DNA of 64,000 nucleotides from SIG452 sp045631485 (GTDB lineage Bacteria > Bacillota > Clostridia > UMGS1840): contig JAZQUU010000039.1 of the NCBI GenBank assembly GCA_045631485.1, positions 1-64,000 on the forward strand, read 5' to 3'. A program made the translations under genes and the position numbers. Positions 1-9,262 of the stretch are shown here, in pieces (within the stretch, counting starts at the first letter, position 1; each line of letters opens with the position of its first letter). The notes beneath the pieces are model-generated. The model worked only from the letters and a program-made list of their open reading frames with translations. It searched no databases and was not told the DNA's origin.

Positions 1-1
1 T

Positions 2-82
2 GTGTTTAATGTGGCATGGATAAAAAATGATAATTATGACAAAGACACATATGAAGATGCACTTGATTTTTGGCTCACATAA
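2..82 (+). CDS. C-terminal tail of an unidentified protein (5' end outside window)
   Basis: An open frame runs from the first bases to a TAA at 80-82 and encodes 26 residues ending in ALDFWLT. The composition (acidic and aromatic, no low-complexity run) looks like a real protein end. It lies 90 bp before the next gene on the same strand. Too little remains to identify a family. Confidence 0.5.
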   Translation: MFNVAWIKNDNYDKDTYEDALDFWLT

Positions 83-171
83 AACAAAACAAAAATTCTT
101 TGAGTTTTACTCGTGTCAAGTCCATACAATTTAAAAGATTAGTTTGCCGATTTTTAATAAAGGAGGAGAAA

Positions 172-738
172 ATGATGAAAACAATCCATAAAATTACATA
201 TTCTGCTTTATTTATGGCGTTGGGGTTGGTTTTACCGTTTCTTACGGGGCAGATGCAACAGTTTGGCAATATGCTTTTGCCGATGCATTTACCCGTGTTT
301 TTATGCGGGCTTATTTGCGGTTGGAAATACGGTCTTTTGGTTGGTTTCGTTTTGCCGGTATTTCGTTCGGCGTTATTTTCTATGCCTGTGATGTATCCTA
401 TGGCAATCGGAATGGCATTTGAACTTGGAACCTACGGATTTGTGGCGGGATTCTTATATGGAAAAAGACCGTGGAGATGTTTAAAATCGTTATATATTTC
501 TTTGGTTTCTGCAATGGTTTTGGGAAGAATTGTGTGGGGGATTGCGCAGTTGCTTCTTTTGGGAATCAGCGGAAAAGTTTTCACTTGGCAGTTATTTTTG
601 GCAGGTGTAATCACCAATGCGGTGCCCGGGATTATTTTACAGTTGATTCTAATTCCTGCTTTGATGCTGTCTCTTCATCAGACAAAATTTGCCGGATTTC
701 ATAAGAAAAAGGAACCAAAAAACTATGAACAACAGTGA
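172..738 (+). CDS. ECF transporter S component (substrate unknown)
   Basis: A 188-residue, very hydrophobic protein with about five to six membrane segments, starting KTIHKITYSALFMALGLVLP. The opening (basic residues then a YSALFMALGLVLPF-type helix) and the GxxxG-rich helices are typical of substrate-binding S components of energy-coupling factor vitamin or metal importers. The start is ATG 172, preceded by AGGAGGAG at 161-168; the frame is open upstream to 70 but without an SD. It overlaps the downstream kinase by 14 bp, so the two are translated from one message. S components of this type use a shared EcfA/EcfT module encoded elsewhere. The ligand cannot be read from sequence; the neighbouring small-molecule kinase suggests a substrate that is phosphorylated after uptake (inference). 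Confidence 0.8.
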   Translation: MMKTIHKITYSALFMALGLVLPFLTGQMQQFGNMLLPMHLPVFLCGLICGWKYGLLVGFVLPVFRSALFSMPVMYPMAIGMAFELGTYGFVAGFLYGKRPWRCLKSLYISLVSAMVLGRIVWGIAQLLLLGISGKVFTWQLFLAGVITNAVPGIILQLILIPALMLSLHQTKFAGFHKKKEPKNYEQQ

Positions 739-1297
739 TTATTCCGCATTGTTTTCCAAAATAAGGCAATTATTATCCGAAAAAGATGGTGTCATCCTTG
801 CAATTGACGGCCGTTGTGCGTCTGGAAAAACCACCTTGGCAGGGAAACTGCAAGATGAATTTTGTTGCAATGTGATTCATGTGGATGATTTTTATTTGCC
901 GATGAATGAGCGGGAAGAAAACTGGCAAAAAAATCCCGCAAAAAATATTGATTTTGCACGATTGGAAAGCGTTATTAAAAACACACCTCATCGGGAAACA
1001 TATCAAGTTGCTCCGTATGTGTGTTCCGAAGGGAAATTTGGAGAACCGATTATTTATCACAAAAATCGCCTGACCATTATTGAGGGCTCTTATTCCTGTC
1101 ATCCCAAATTAAAAAAATATTATCACTATTGTGTTTTTATGGATATTTTACCGGAGTTTCAGAAAGAGCGTTTATTAAAAAGAAACGGAGATACCGGATA
1201 TCTTCGTTTTAAAAATCTTTGGATTCCTTTGGAAGAACAGTATTTTAAAAAGCATTCCGTCTTAGAACAATGCGATATGGTGATTTCTAACGAATAA
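725..1297 (+). CDS. Uridine kinase-like P-loop kinase
   Basis: A 190-residue cytoplasmic kinase. A Walker A motif GRCASGKTT is near residues 29-37 and is followed by HVDDFYLP, the Asp-containing segment typical of the uridine kinase/phosphoribulokinase/pantothenate kinase superfamily. Start ATG 725 (MNNSDYS) lies inside the end of the ECF gene; the longer frame from 689 has no SD. The family phosphorylates nucleosides or vitamin-like alcohols. Coupling to the ECF S component suggests it may trap the imported compound, but the substrate is not determined. The gene ends just before a strong terminator shared with the convergent protease gene. Confidence 0.75.
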   Translation: MNNSDYSALFSKIRQLLSEKDGVILAIDGRCASGKTTLAGKLQDEFCCNVIHVDDFYLPMNEREENWQKNPAKNIDFARLESVIKNTPHRETYQVAPYVCSEGKFGEPIIYHKNRLTIIEGSYSCHPKLKKYYHYCVFMDILPEFQKERLLKRNGDTGYLRFKNLWIPLEEQYFKKHSVLEQCDMVISNE

Positions 1298-1310
1298 GAA
1301 TTTACAATAA

Positions 1311-1341
1311 AAAACCATCTGTTTTCAAAACAGATGGTTTT
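1311..1341. terminator. Bidirectional rho-independent terminator
   Basis: A perfect 15-bp inverted repeat (AAAACCATCTGTTTT and its complement around a single C) with A- and T-runs on both flanks. It lies between the convergent kinase gene (ends 1297) and the protease gene (ends 1346), so it can serve both strands. Confidence 0.9.
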
Positions 1342-1345
1342 TTAT

Positions 1346-2764
1346 TTATTCTGTTAATAATTTTACGGCTTCATCAAATTGGGTGTCGTAATAGAACACG
1401 GTATCGAGCAACTTTTGTTTGATATGCTGCTGAGTGGTAAAATCGCAAACGCCGTAGGGATATAATTCTGATGTTTTCTGGAATGATTTTACGGCATTAA
1501 AAGTGTCTTGGTCAAAAATATCGGTATCATCTAAAGAATAGTTTAAAATTTTAAGAGATTCTTTGATATTTTTTACATCTTCTCCGGAATCGCCGATTCG
1601 CATTACTCTCATAAAGGGAAAATGAGGAATTTCCTCTTCGGTTAACTGATAGGTTTCATTGTAAACCGTAAGGTTGGGAGAAACACCTTTTTTGTTGATT
1701 TCAACACCGTTGGGTGCTAAATATTCTGCGATGGTAAACTTAAAATATCCGCCGTAGAGCGGGAGAGGGAACAGGTGTTGCACGGTTCCTTTTCCGTATG
1801 TTAGTTCACCCACAATGGTTGCGCGTTTGTGTTCTTTTAAAGCGCCCGTCACAACCTCGGAGGCACTGGCGGTATATTCATTTACCAGAACCAGAACTTC
1901 GCCGTCAAACAGTTTTCCGGAAGCCTTGAAAACTTCTTTGTTCTTTTCATTACGGGGTTCCACGGTCAGAATTTCCTGTCCCTCTTTCAAAAAGATACCC
2001 GCCACTTCCAGAGCGCCTTCCAACACACCGCCGCCGTTATAACGAAGGTCCAAAATCAGTTTGGTAACACCATGGGCGGTTAAATCGGTTATTGCATTTC
2101 TTAATTCTTCTCCTGTGGTCAGGGAAAAATTAGTGATTTCAACGTATCCGATTTCGGGATGCTCCACCAAAGTGGAGTAATTGACCGATGCAACTTCGAT
2201 AATATCACGAACTAAAATCATATCGTAATATTTTCCCATCGGGTCTTCAAAGGTGATCACAACTTCTGTGCCTACTTCACCACGAATGAACATTAGGGCT
2301 TCATCCAAAGACATTCCGTATAAATCAATACCGTCTGCTTTCACGATGGAATGGCCTACCTGGACGCCTGCCTTATCGGAGGGGGAGCCTGCTATCAGAT
2401 TCACCACATAAATTTTACCGTTACGCATTTCAACGGTGGCTCCGATGCCGCCTGATTTACCTGTTAAATCCGCATCCATAGAGGACACTTCTTCAGGAGG
2501 AATATAATCTCCGTAATCATCAATAGATTGGGTAAAATATTTTAAAATTTGCTCATAGGTTTCGTCATCGTCTTCGGCAATCTTCATCAAAGTATCCAGA
2601 AATAAATCCACGGTATCCACGGTTTCTTTGGAATGATTCTGCGCATTTAAATAGATATAGCGAATTAATTCCCGTTTATTATTTCGATCAATTGTGCTTG
2701 CACTAACGGGAAGTGTGAAGCAGAATATCAAAATAAACAGGAACGAAAGAATTCTTTGTTTCAT
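1346..2764 (-). CDS. C-terminal processing peptidase (S41) with PDZ and peptidoglycan-binding domains
   Basis: A 472-residue secreted serine protease of the CtpA/CtpB group. Residues 1-22 form a signal peptide ending VSAS. A PDZ domain spans roughly 100-175 (GGIGATV, AGSPSDKAGV). The S41 catalytic core follows, with LRYNGGG near 240-246, the likely nucleophile Ser300 in TASASEV and the general-base Lys325 in GKGTVQ. A PG_binding_1-type domain occupies roughly 390-455. The architecture matches Gram-positive CtpA-like proteases, which cleave exported substrates outside the membrane, including sporulation checkpoints in Bacillus (CtpB). It is the last gene of the minus-strand run, 11 bp after argS, and ends at the terminator at 1311-1341. 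The substrate is unknown. Confidence 0.92.
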   Translation of the reverse strand: MKQRILSFLFILIFCFTLPVSASTIDRNNKRELIRYIYLNAQNHSKETVDTVDLFLDTLMKIAEDDDETYEQILKYFTQSIDDYGDYIPPEEVSSMDADLTGKSGGIGATVEMRNGKIYVVNLIAGSPSDKAGVQVGHSIVKADGIDLYGMSLDEALMFIRGEVGTEVVITFEDPMGKYYDMILVRDIIEVASVNYSTLVEHPEIGYVEITNFSLTTGEELRNAITDLTAHGVTKLILDLRYNGGGVLEGALEVAGIFLKEGQEILTVEPRNEKNKEVFKASGKLFDGEVLVLVNEYTASASEVVTGALKEHKRATIVGELTYGKGTVQHLFPLPLYGGYFKFTIAEYLAPNGVEINKKGVSPNLTVYNETYQLTEEEIPHFPFMRVMRIGDSGEDVKNIKESLKILNYSLDDTDIFDQDTFNAVKSFQKTSELYPYGVCDFTTQQHIKQKLLDTVFYYDTQFDEAVKLLTE

Positions 2765-2775
2765 AAAAACACTCC

Positions 2776-4464
2776 TTACATGGAATCGGGTGCTTCAACT
2801 CCTAAAATAGTCAGCGTATTTTTGATTACGTTTTTAGTCAGAATAATCAGTCCGATTCTTGCCTGCATCAAAGCTTCGTCTTCAATTTTTACACGGCAGG
2901 CATTATAGAATGAATGGAAATCTGCAGAAACATCCAACACAAATTTGGTAATTCTGGAGGGGTCGTAACTTACAACTGCTGCTTCGATTTCTTCAGGCAA
3001 CTGAATCAGTTTTTCCATCAAAACTTTTTCTTCTTTTTCTTTTAATAAGGTGAAGTCTGCCTGATTGTTGTAAGAAATATTTTCTTCGTTTAACACTCTT
3101 AAAATACTGGAGATTCTTGCATGTGCGTACTGGCAGTAGAACACGGGGTTTTCGTTGCTCTGAGAAACTGCCAAGTCCAAATCAAAATCAAAATGACTGG
3201 AGGGTTGACGCAAGTTAAAGAAGAATCTTGCTGCATCTTTTCCGATTTCGTCAATTAAATCATTTAAGGAAATCGCTTTGCCGCTACGTTTGGATACACG
3301 GTAAGGCTCATTATCTTTGATTAAACGAACTAACTGCATTAAGATAATATGAAGCTTGTCTCCGTTGTAACCGAGGGCAGAGAGAGCACCTTTTAAACGT
3401 TCGATATGACCGTGATGGTCTGCACCCCAAACGTTAATCAAAAGCTCGTTGCCACGTTCAAATTTGTCTGCATGGTATGCGATATCTGCGGCAAAGTAGG
3501 TGGGGATACCGTTGGTTCTGATTAACACATCGTCTTTTTCGGAGCCGAATTTTGTGGATTCAAACCAGGTAGCATTGTCATTGTCGTATGCTAAACCTTT
3601 TTCTTTTAATTTGTTGATAACTTCGATAACTTTATTTTCGGCATGCAATTTGCTTTCACGGAACCATACGTCATAGTTGATGCCGTATTTCCCGGTGTCT
3701 GTTACCAGAGCATTTAAGTTCCTTTCCAAAGCGAATGCAACAAATTTTTTCTTGCGTTCGGTGGAATCCATATCAATATAATCATCGGAACCGAATTCTT
3801 CGATAAAAGCTTTCATGGATTCGATAATGTCTTCACCGTGATATGCATCTTCGGGGAATTCGATTGCATCTTCACCTTTTACTAACTGAATGAAGCGTGC
3901 TTCCAAAGAAATACCGAATTTTTCAATTTGGTTTCCTGCATCGTTTACATAAAATTCTTTGGTAACATCATAATTTGCCCAGGATAAGATATTTGCCATA
4001 CAGTCCCCGATAGCACCACCTCTGGCATTTCCCACATGCATGGGACCTGTGGGGTTTGCGGAAATGTATTCTACATTGGCTTTTTTGCCGTTACCCACAT
4101 TGGTTTTACCGAAATCGTTACCTAATTCTAATGCTTTTTTTGCACTGTTGGCGTAAAAACTGTCTTTCAAATAAAAGTTAATAAAACCGGGACCTGCAAC
4201 TTCGCATTTTTCCACATCGGTTTCCTGATAGTCCAGTTTAGAAATGATGATTTCGGCAATTTTTCTGGGATTGTTCTGCAAAGCTTTTGCATTTCTCATA
4301 GCAAAGTTTACGGAAAAATCACCATGATTTTTATCTTTGGGAATTTCAATATCAGATACATATTCATTTAATTTGGGAAGATCTCCATCCATAAATGCCT
4401 GTTTATATGCATCATATACCATAGTGTTGATGGTTTCTTTCATTTCTTTGATAAAGTTTCTCAT
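2776..4464 (-). CDS. argS: Arginine--tRNA ligase
   Basis: A 562-residue class I aminoacyl-tRNA synthetase that charges tRNA-Arg. The N-terminal additional domain is followed by the signature ANPTGPMHVGNARGG, whose HIGH-like HVGN is at residues 143-146. The KMSKS position is degenerate (VSKRSGKAISL), as usual in bacterial ArgRS. The C-terminal DALR anticodon-binding helices end in LGVEAPDSM. Length fits the family. A GGAGG SD precedes ATG 4464. It follows the DUF1934 gene by 18 bp, the same order as ywiB-argS in Bacillus. Confidence 0.97.
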   Translation of the reverse strand: MRNFIKEMKETINTMVYDAYKQAFMDGDLPKLNEYVSDIEIPKDKNHGDFSVNFAMRNAKALQNNPRKIAEIIISKLDYQETDVEKCEVAGPGFINFYLKDSFYANSAKKALELGNDFGKTNVGNGKKANVEYISANPTGPMHVGNARGGAIGDCMANILSWANYDVTKEFYVNDAGNQIEKFGISLEARFIQLVKGEDAIEFPEDAYHGEDIIESMKAFIEEFGSDDYIDMDSTERKKKFVAFALERNLNALVTDTGKYGINYDVWFRESKLHAENKVIEVINKLKEKGLAYDNDNATWFESTKFGSEKDDVLIRTNGIPTYFAADIAYHADKFERGNELLINVWGADHHGHIERLKGALSALGYNGDKLHIILMQLVRLIKDNEPYRVSKRSGKAISLNDLIDEIGKDAARFFFNLRQPSSHFDFDLDLAVSQSNENPVFYCQYAHARISSILRVLNEENISYNNQADFTLLKEKEEKVLMEKLIQLPEEIEAAVVSYDPSRITKFVLDVSADFHSFYNACRVKIEDEALMQARIGLIILTKNVIKNTLTILGVEAPDSM

Positions 4465-4482
4465 TGTTATCTGCCTCCTTTG

Positions 4483-4920
4483 TTACAGTTGTTCTTTTAA
4501 GTGGATACTCAGTTCATTATACTGAGAAATTAAATCATTTAAGTAAATACCGTAAGACACGTCAAGACTTCCGCCGTTTTCTGAAATATCAACGCTCAGA
4601 TTGTCTGCGAATACACCTACTGAAAATGCACCGTAAGGGGTTTCATATTGTCCGGTATGTTTTTTTCCTTGCTCAAAAATAAATTGTGTATTACTGGTTC
4701 CGTATCGCAATAAGGTAACTTTGTCCTGTTCAATTTTTAAAGTAGTTTTGGACGGAGTTTCGTTGCCTAAAGATTCGGTGTCACAAAAGGTAACGTAATA
4801 TTTGTTGTTTTGCTTGACCATCTCGGCTTGGGTAATAAATTCAATCTGGTCTTTTTCTTCTTCTAAATTTTTCATATTGCTTTTAAAGGTCAAAAGCATA
4901 TTTTTTCTGATTGCATTCAA
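4483..4920 (-). CDS. DUF1934 (YwiB-like) beta-barrel protein
   Basis: A 145-residue protein matching the DUF1934/YwiB family by overall pattern: a small lipocalin-like beta-barrel with alternating hydrophobic strands, an internal YETPYGAFSVGVFA segment and a C-terminal SYGIYLNDLIS. There is no signal peptide, so it is cytoplasmic. The family is commonly encoded just upstream of argS in Firmicutes, as here. Its biochemical role is not established. Confidence 0.8.
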   Translation of the reverse strand: MNAIRKNMLLTFKSNMKNLEEEKDQIEFITQAEMVKQNNKYYVTFCDTESLGNETPSKTTLKIEQDKVTLLRYGTSNTQFIFEQGKKHTGQYETPYGAFSVGVFADNLSVDISENGGSLDVSYGIYLNDLISQYNELSIHLKEQL

Positions 4921-4956
4921 TTGTTGATTCCTCCTTTTTCCTTTGATACAAAGAAA

Positions 4957-5790
4957 TCAATAAGTTTCAATATCGATTTTTTCGACGTTGCTTTCAATGG
5001 GACGCCCTAAAAACATTCCGCCAAGATGAGAAAATTTTTCGATATCATCGCTGACAAAGTAATGATTGCATCCAACTTGAGTTTCTTCGGATAACATCTG
5101 ATTTTTGGTAAGAAGTTCTTTTGTAAACAATGCAGTTTCAAAACCGGCATTGATAATGGACACATCTTTTCCTGCAATATCGGTGATTACTTTTTCCAAA
5201 AGGGGATAGTGGGTACATCCTAAAATAATGGTATCAACTTCTTGTTTGATAAGTTCTTCCAGATATTCCCTTGCAATAATGTAGGTAGCTTCGCTTTCTA
5301 TGTATCCGTTTTCAACTAAAGGAACAAACATCGGACAAGCTTTCTGGAACACCAGTGCATCCGGTAAAAGTGCTTGGATACCTTTTTTATAGGAACCGCT
5401 ATTGATGGTGCCGGGAGTACCAAGCACACCGATTCTTTTGTTTTTTGTTTTGGTCACCGCAACTTGGCAAACCGGTTCCAAAACACCGATTAAAGGAATA
5501 TCAAATTCATTTTTTAATTGTTCCAATGCCACGGAACTTGCAGTTCCGCAAGCGGCAACAATTGCTTTTACCTGATGGGTGAGCAGAAATTTGATATCCT
5601 GACGCACATATTTCACAATGGTTTCATTGGAACGGGTACCATACGGAACTCTTCCTGTATCGCCAAAATAAATGATGGATTCATTTGGCATAATTTCCAT
5701 AAATTCTTTCACAGCGGTTAAACCGCCAAGTCCTGAATCAAAAACTCCAATCGCACGGTTATCCGATTGATTTATATTGCAGGAATTCAT
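4957..5790 (-). CDS. murI: Glutamate racemase
   Basis: A 277-residue racemase that makes D-glutamate for peptidoglycan. Both catalytic cysteines are visible: Cys81 in VAACGTAS and Cys192 in LGCTHYPLL. The N-terminal IGVFDSGLGG motif is intact. The chosen start is ATG 5790, 10 bp downstream of an AAAAAGGA SD at 5801-5807. A longer frame to 5823 would overlap ddl and lacks an SD. It lies directly downstream of ddl, so two enzymes that make D-amino-acid precursors for the wall are co-transcribed. Confidence 0.96.
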   Translation of the reverse strand: MNSCNINQSDNRAIGVFDSGLGGLTAVKEFMEIMPNESIIYFGDTGRVPYGTRSNETIVKYVRQDIKFLLTHQVKAIVAACGTASSVALEQLKNEFDIPLIGVLEPVCQVAVTKTKNKRIGVLGTPGTINSGSYKKGIQALLPDALVFQKACPMFVPLVENGYIESEATYIIAREYLEELIKQEVDTIILGCTHYPLLEKVITDIAGKDVSIINAGFETALFTKELLTKNQMLSEETQVGCNHYFVSDDIEKFSHLGGMFLGRPIESNVEKIDIETY

Positions 5791-5806
5791 AAGGTTCACA
5801 TCCTTT

Positions 5807-6844
5807 TTATTTTGCAAGTTCAATAAGGCGGTCTAATAATTCGCCGTAGGGAACACCCTCGTTTTTCATAAGAAGGGGATACATACTTTGTGCCGTAAAT
5901 CCGGGGATGGTATTGATTTCGTTAAGATAAATCTTTCCGGTGTTTTTGCATACAAAGAAATCCACTCTGGAAAATCCGCTTAATCCTAAAGCAAGAAATG
6001 CTTTCTTTGCATAATCTTTGATAACCGTTACAGTTTCATCCGGCAGATTTGCAGGAATATCCAAACGATTTGCACCGGTGTTGATATATTTGGTTTCAAA
6101 ATCATAAAATTCACTTTCGGTGGAAATTTCTCCGGGAGTGGAAACAAAAATATCATCATTTCCCAAAACGGCACATTCAATCTCACGGCAGTCTATGTAT
6201 TCTTCCACCAATACTTTGGAATCAATTGCAAAAGCATTTTCTAAGGCGGGGACTAATTCTTCTTTGGTAAATACTTTGGAGCAGCCCACGGAAGAACCTG
6301 CATTAGCGGGTTTTACAAACACAGGGAGAGAAATTTTGGTAAGTAAATCATCCCAACTGTCATTTTGATTCAGATAAACGGCAGGCACAACGGGAACACC
6401 GGCTTTTTCAAACATCGTTTTGGAAACTGCTTTGTCCATAGCCATTGCGGAGGATAAGCAATTTGCTCCAACGCATTTAATTCCCGCTAATTGGAGAAGT
6501 GCCTGAATAATTCCGTCTTCACCGTTGCTTCCGTGCAATACGGGGAAGCAAACATCAACGGGAATTAATTCATACAAATTATCTTTTAATACCACAACTC
6601 CTTGTTGTTCTTTAGAAGGAGAAATGTGAGCAGGATAGGACACTTTTTTGGTCCATTCGCCTGTTTTGATTTCCTCCAAAGAACAGGTATCGTCCACTAA
6701 AAACCATTTTCCGTCTTTGGTGATACCCACCTTAGTGATTTGATATTTACTTTTGTCCAATTCGTTTAAGATATTGGATGCAGAAATATTGGATACATCG
6801 TGTTCCGGGGATTCACCGCCGAACAGAACTAATAATCGAATCAT
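5807..6844 (-). CDS. ddl: D-alanine--D-alanine ligase
   Basis: A 345-residue ATP-grasp enzyme joining two D-alanines for the UDP-MurNAc pentapeptide. It opens with the family signature VLFGGESPEHDVS. Later come the ATP-grasp lysine region (PVFVKPANAGSSVG) and the Mg-binding LNEINTIPGFT segment near the C-terminus. The omega-loop region reads FYDFETKY, consistent with a normal D-Ala ligase, although specificity needs alignment. Length is slightly under the usual 350-370. It is upstream of murI and downstream of the peptide-binding lipoprotein. Confidence 0.96.
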   Translation of the reverse strand: MIRLLVLFGGESPEHDVSNISASNILNELDKSKYQITKVGITKDGKWFLVDDTCSLEEIKTGEWTKKVSYPAHISPSKEQQGVVVLKDNLYELIPVDVCFPVLHGSNGEDGIIQALLQLAGIKCVGANCLSSAMAMDKAVSKTMFEKAGVPVVPAVYLNQNDSWDDLLTKISLPVFVKPANAGSSVGCSKVFTKEELVPALENAFAIDSKVLVEEYIDCREIECAVLGNDDIFVSTPGEISTESEFYDFETKYINTGANRLDIPANLPDETVTVIKDYAKKAFLALGLSGFSRVDFFVCKNTGKIYLNEINTIPGFTAQSMYPLLMKNEGVPYGELLDRLIELAK

Positions 6845-6859
6845 TGGATACCTCCTGAA

Positions 6860-8431
6860 TTATTGATTTAAAATTCCGTAATAAAAATAACTTGGATTCA
6901 CTTCTGTAATCGTGTTCAGTTTGTTGCTTAGTAACATGGTCTGTTTTAAGAAGACGATAGGAACATGAGGAACATATTCATAAAATTCATCACACAAACG
7001 CATATATTCCGGTTGTTTTACGGCAAGCTCGTCGGATACTGCAAATTTTTTCAGATAAGAGCCGTAATCAATTGAAACAGGGGATGCGAATGTTCCGTTA
7101 AAAAAAGGAGCGAGATCCAGATCGTATCCCAAATTTGTGGTAATCAGATACAAATCGTGAATCTTTTCTTCTATTTTTTGCGGAAATTCTTCCGGGGTTA
7201 CATATTGGACTTTCAAAGAAATGCCCACTTCTTTCAAATTGGAAATTAAACTTTCGCAAATTTCTTTCTTGATGATGTCATCCGTAGAAAGAAGATCCAA
7301 CACCAGTTCTTTTTCCTCATCCTCATCATGAAATTCTAAAATTCCGTTGTTGTCTTTATCAGAAAAGCCCAAATCCGAAAGCACCTGTTTTGCATATTCG
7401 ATATTTCGCATATTTTCTTTGTTATCATTATATGCCCAACTTTCGGGCGGAAGAGGCAAATATGCGCTGGTTGCGTGAGTCATGAAAATACTGTCTCGGA
7501 TGTTATCCCGATCAATTGCATAGTACAACGCTTGTCGAAACGTTTTTTCATTTAACATTTTGACGTCATAATTCAGTGTCAAAAATGTATATTCATCCGA
7601 AAGATAATCAAATTTTTGTGATTCGTATTTGGTTACTGTTTTTAATCCTTCTTCATAAAAGGAAGAGTAAAACATATCTAAAATACCGCTTGCAGATAAT
7701 GAACGAGCGGTTTTGGCATCGGGAATCAGAGACACTTCAATTTCTTTAATATCGGACGAAAATTTTCTATGATAATTTTCATTCTGCTTTAACAAAAGAT
7801 GTTTTCCTCTTGTTTCAGACGATAAACAGTATGGTCCGGTTCCATTGTATTGAAACTTGGTTGCATCGAGCAAATTTTTTTTGCATACAATCGGAAAGGT
7901 AAGTTGAAGTTTCAGATTCGGTGTCAAGTCAGAAAGTTTTAAGCGGATTGTGTGGTTATCAATCACGCTGACTTCCTTAATATTTCGGATATTGTAGTTG
8001 TAATATCCGCCGTTATCCAGTAAATACTGAATGGTGGCTTTCACATCATGTGCAGTCAATTCGGAACCGTCGTGAAAGAAAACGTTCGGTTTTACGGCAA
8101 TTTGCACGGTGTATCCGCTATCTTGAATCTGATAACCGCATGCAAGATTTTCCACTGCCTCATATTTTGAATTCAAATGATATAATCCGTCGTACATTAA
8201 AAAATACATTTGTTCATTGTATGACGTTTTTGTGGCAAGAGGATTTTTATCCTGAGTAAAATATGCTCCAACGGTAATTTTTTCGGAATCCGATGCTGCG
8301 TTGTTTCCCTGAGGAGTATCAACAACATTCGAGTTTGATGTATTTGAGCAACCGGAGCATAAAATTGCCGCAAATACAACGAGCAAACATAAACATATTA
8401 ATTTTTTTATTGCGGCAAATTTATAATGCAT
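6860..8431 (-). CDS. Family 5 (peptide/oligopeptide) ABC transporter substrate-binding lipoprotein
   Basis: A 523-residue protein starting with a lipoprotein signal peptide; the lipobox-like LCSGC places the lipidated Cys at residue 28. The body shows SBP_bac_5 landmarks: FLMYDGLYHLN, the VKPNVFFHDGSELTAHDVKAT motif and FRQALYYAIDRDNI. Such proteins deliver peptides to Opp/Dpp permeases on the cell surface. No permease or ATPase gene is nearby, so it is an orphan receptor. It sits between pgeF and ddl-murI, which makes cell-wall peptide capture an attractive but unproven role. Confidence 0.9.
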   Translation of the reverse strand: MHYKFAAIKKLICLCLLVVFAAILCSGCSNTSNSNVVDTPQGNNAASDSEKITVGAYFTQDKNPLATKTSYNEQMYFLMYDGLYHLNSKYEAVENLACGYQIQDSGYTVQIAVKPNVFFHDGSELTAHDVKATIQYLLDNGGYYNYNIRNIKEVSVIDNHTIRLKLSDLTPNLKLQLTFPIVCKKNLLDATKFQYNGTGPYCLSSETRGKHLLLKQNENYHRKFSSDIKEIEVSLIPDAKTARSLSASGILDMFYSSFYEEGLKTVTKYESQKFDYLSDEYTFLTLNYDVKMLNEKTFRQALYYAIDRDNIRDSIFMTHATSAYLPLPPESWAYNDNKENMRNIEYAKQVLSDLGFSDKDNNGILEFHDEDEEKELVLDLLSTDDIIKKEICESLISNLKEVGISLKVQYVTPEEFPQKIEEKIHDLYLITTNLGYDLDLAPFFNGTFASPVSIDYGSYLKKFAVSDELAVKQPEYMRLCDEFYEYVPHVPIVFLKQTMLLSNKLNTITEVNPSYFYYGILNQ

Positions 8432-8446
8432 AGTTTCACTTTCTTT

Positions 8447-9259
8447 TTAGTTGGATTTTAAACTGATAAACGCTGCCATACGTCCGGCGCTTTCTCCTTC
8501 ACGGCGGTAAGAGTACAACGATTCATCGCAAACGGTACAGAGAGGGGAAATGGCGATTTGTTCGTTTGGAATATTATGATCTGTCAACTGCTTTTTGACA
8601 GTTTTCTTTAAATCAAGATAATATTTTCCGTTTTCCACTCTGCCAATACCAGCGCCGTATAAGTCTGTCATTTCAATAAATAAATCGTTGCTTACTTCAA
8701 AGTGACACGGACCGATGGAAGGACCGATAGCACATAATAAATCTTTGGGATCACAATGATGTTCGGTCACTAATTGTTCTACTGCTTTTCCCACGATGTT
8801 TTTATAGGTACCTTTCCAACCGGAATGGATTGCTGTGCAAATTTTTTGTTTTTTATCTCCGATTAAAACCGGTACGCAATCAGCAAAGAAAATCAATATT
8901 GTCAGATCCTCTTCGGTTGTAATTAATCCGTCTGCTTCAGGATAGCGTTGCTCTCTTAAAATTCCTTCACCGCCATAGCTTTTATCCACGGTTAAAGTGA
9001 TATCGCTATGGGTTTGTTTGGATTTTACTGCTTTATCGGGTGTTAAATTCCAGAGTTTTAAGACTTCGGTATAATTTTGTAAAATAGCTTCTTCAGTGTC
9101 ATTACAGTTGGTACCGAAATTCAGTTCACCACCTGCGGTACGCTCAGGAAAGCTATGCCCGTGCAGTTTGGTGGTGAATAAATTATGAAAACCTGCATCT
9201 GTTAATTCAGGCACAGTGTAATATACGATATTATTTTTGATTTCTTTAATAAATTCCAT
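8447..9259 (-). CDS. pgeF: Peptidoglycan editing factor PgeF (YfiH/laccase-domain family)
   Basis: A 270-residue protein of the Cu-oxidase_4/YfiH family. The metal-site motifs are present: KQTHSDI, FFADCVPVLI and AIHSGWKGT, plus the C-terminal LCTVCDESLYSYRREGESAGRM. In E. coli the family removes wrongly incorporated serine from UDP-MurNAc-peptide; related proteins have purine nucleoside phosphorylase or adenosine deaminase activity. It starts 3 bp after the end of ribF and precedes the peptide-binding lipoprotein, ddl and murI, so a wall-related role fits the context. Confidence 0.9.
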   Translation of the reverse strand: MEFIKEIKNNIVYYTVPELTDAGFHNLFTTKLHGHSFPERTAGGELNFGTNCNDTEEAILQNYTEVLKLWNLTPDKAVKSKQTHSDITLTVDKSYGGEGILREQRYPEADGLITTEEDLTILIFFADCVPVLIGDKKQKICTAIHSGWKGTYKNIVGKAVEQLVTEHHCDPKDLLCAIGPSIGPCHFEVSNDLFIEMTDLYGAGIGRVENGKYYLDLKKTVKKQLTDHNIPNEQIAISPLCTVCDESLYSYRREGESAGRMAAFISLKSN

Positions 9260-9262
9260 AAA

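Noticed and set aside
82..171. Riboswitch upstream of the ECF gene
   Set aside because: Only 90 bp are available and no recognisable aptamer core or terminator is present; a TTGAGT/TACAAT pair has a 19-bp spacer and is unconvincing.
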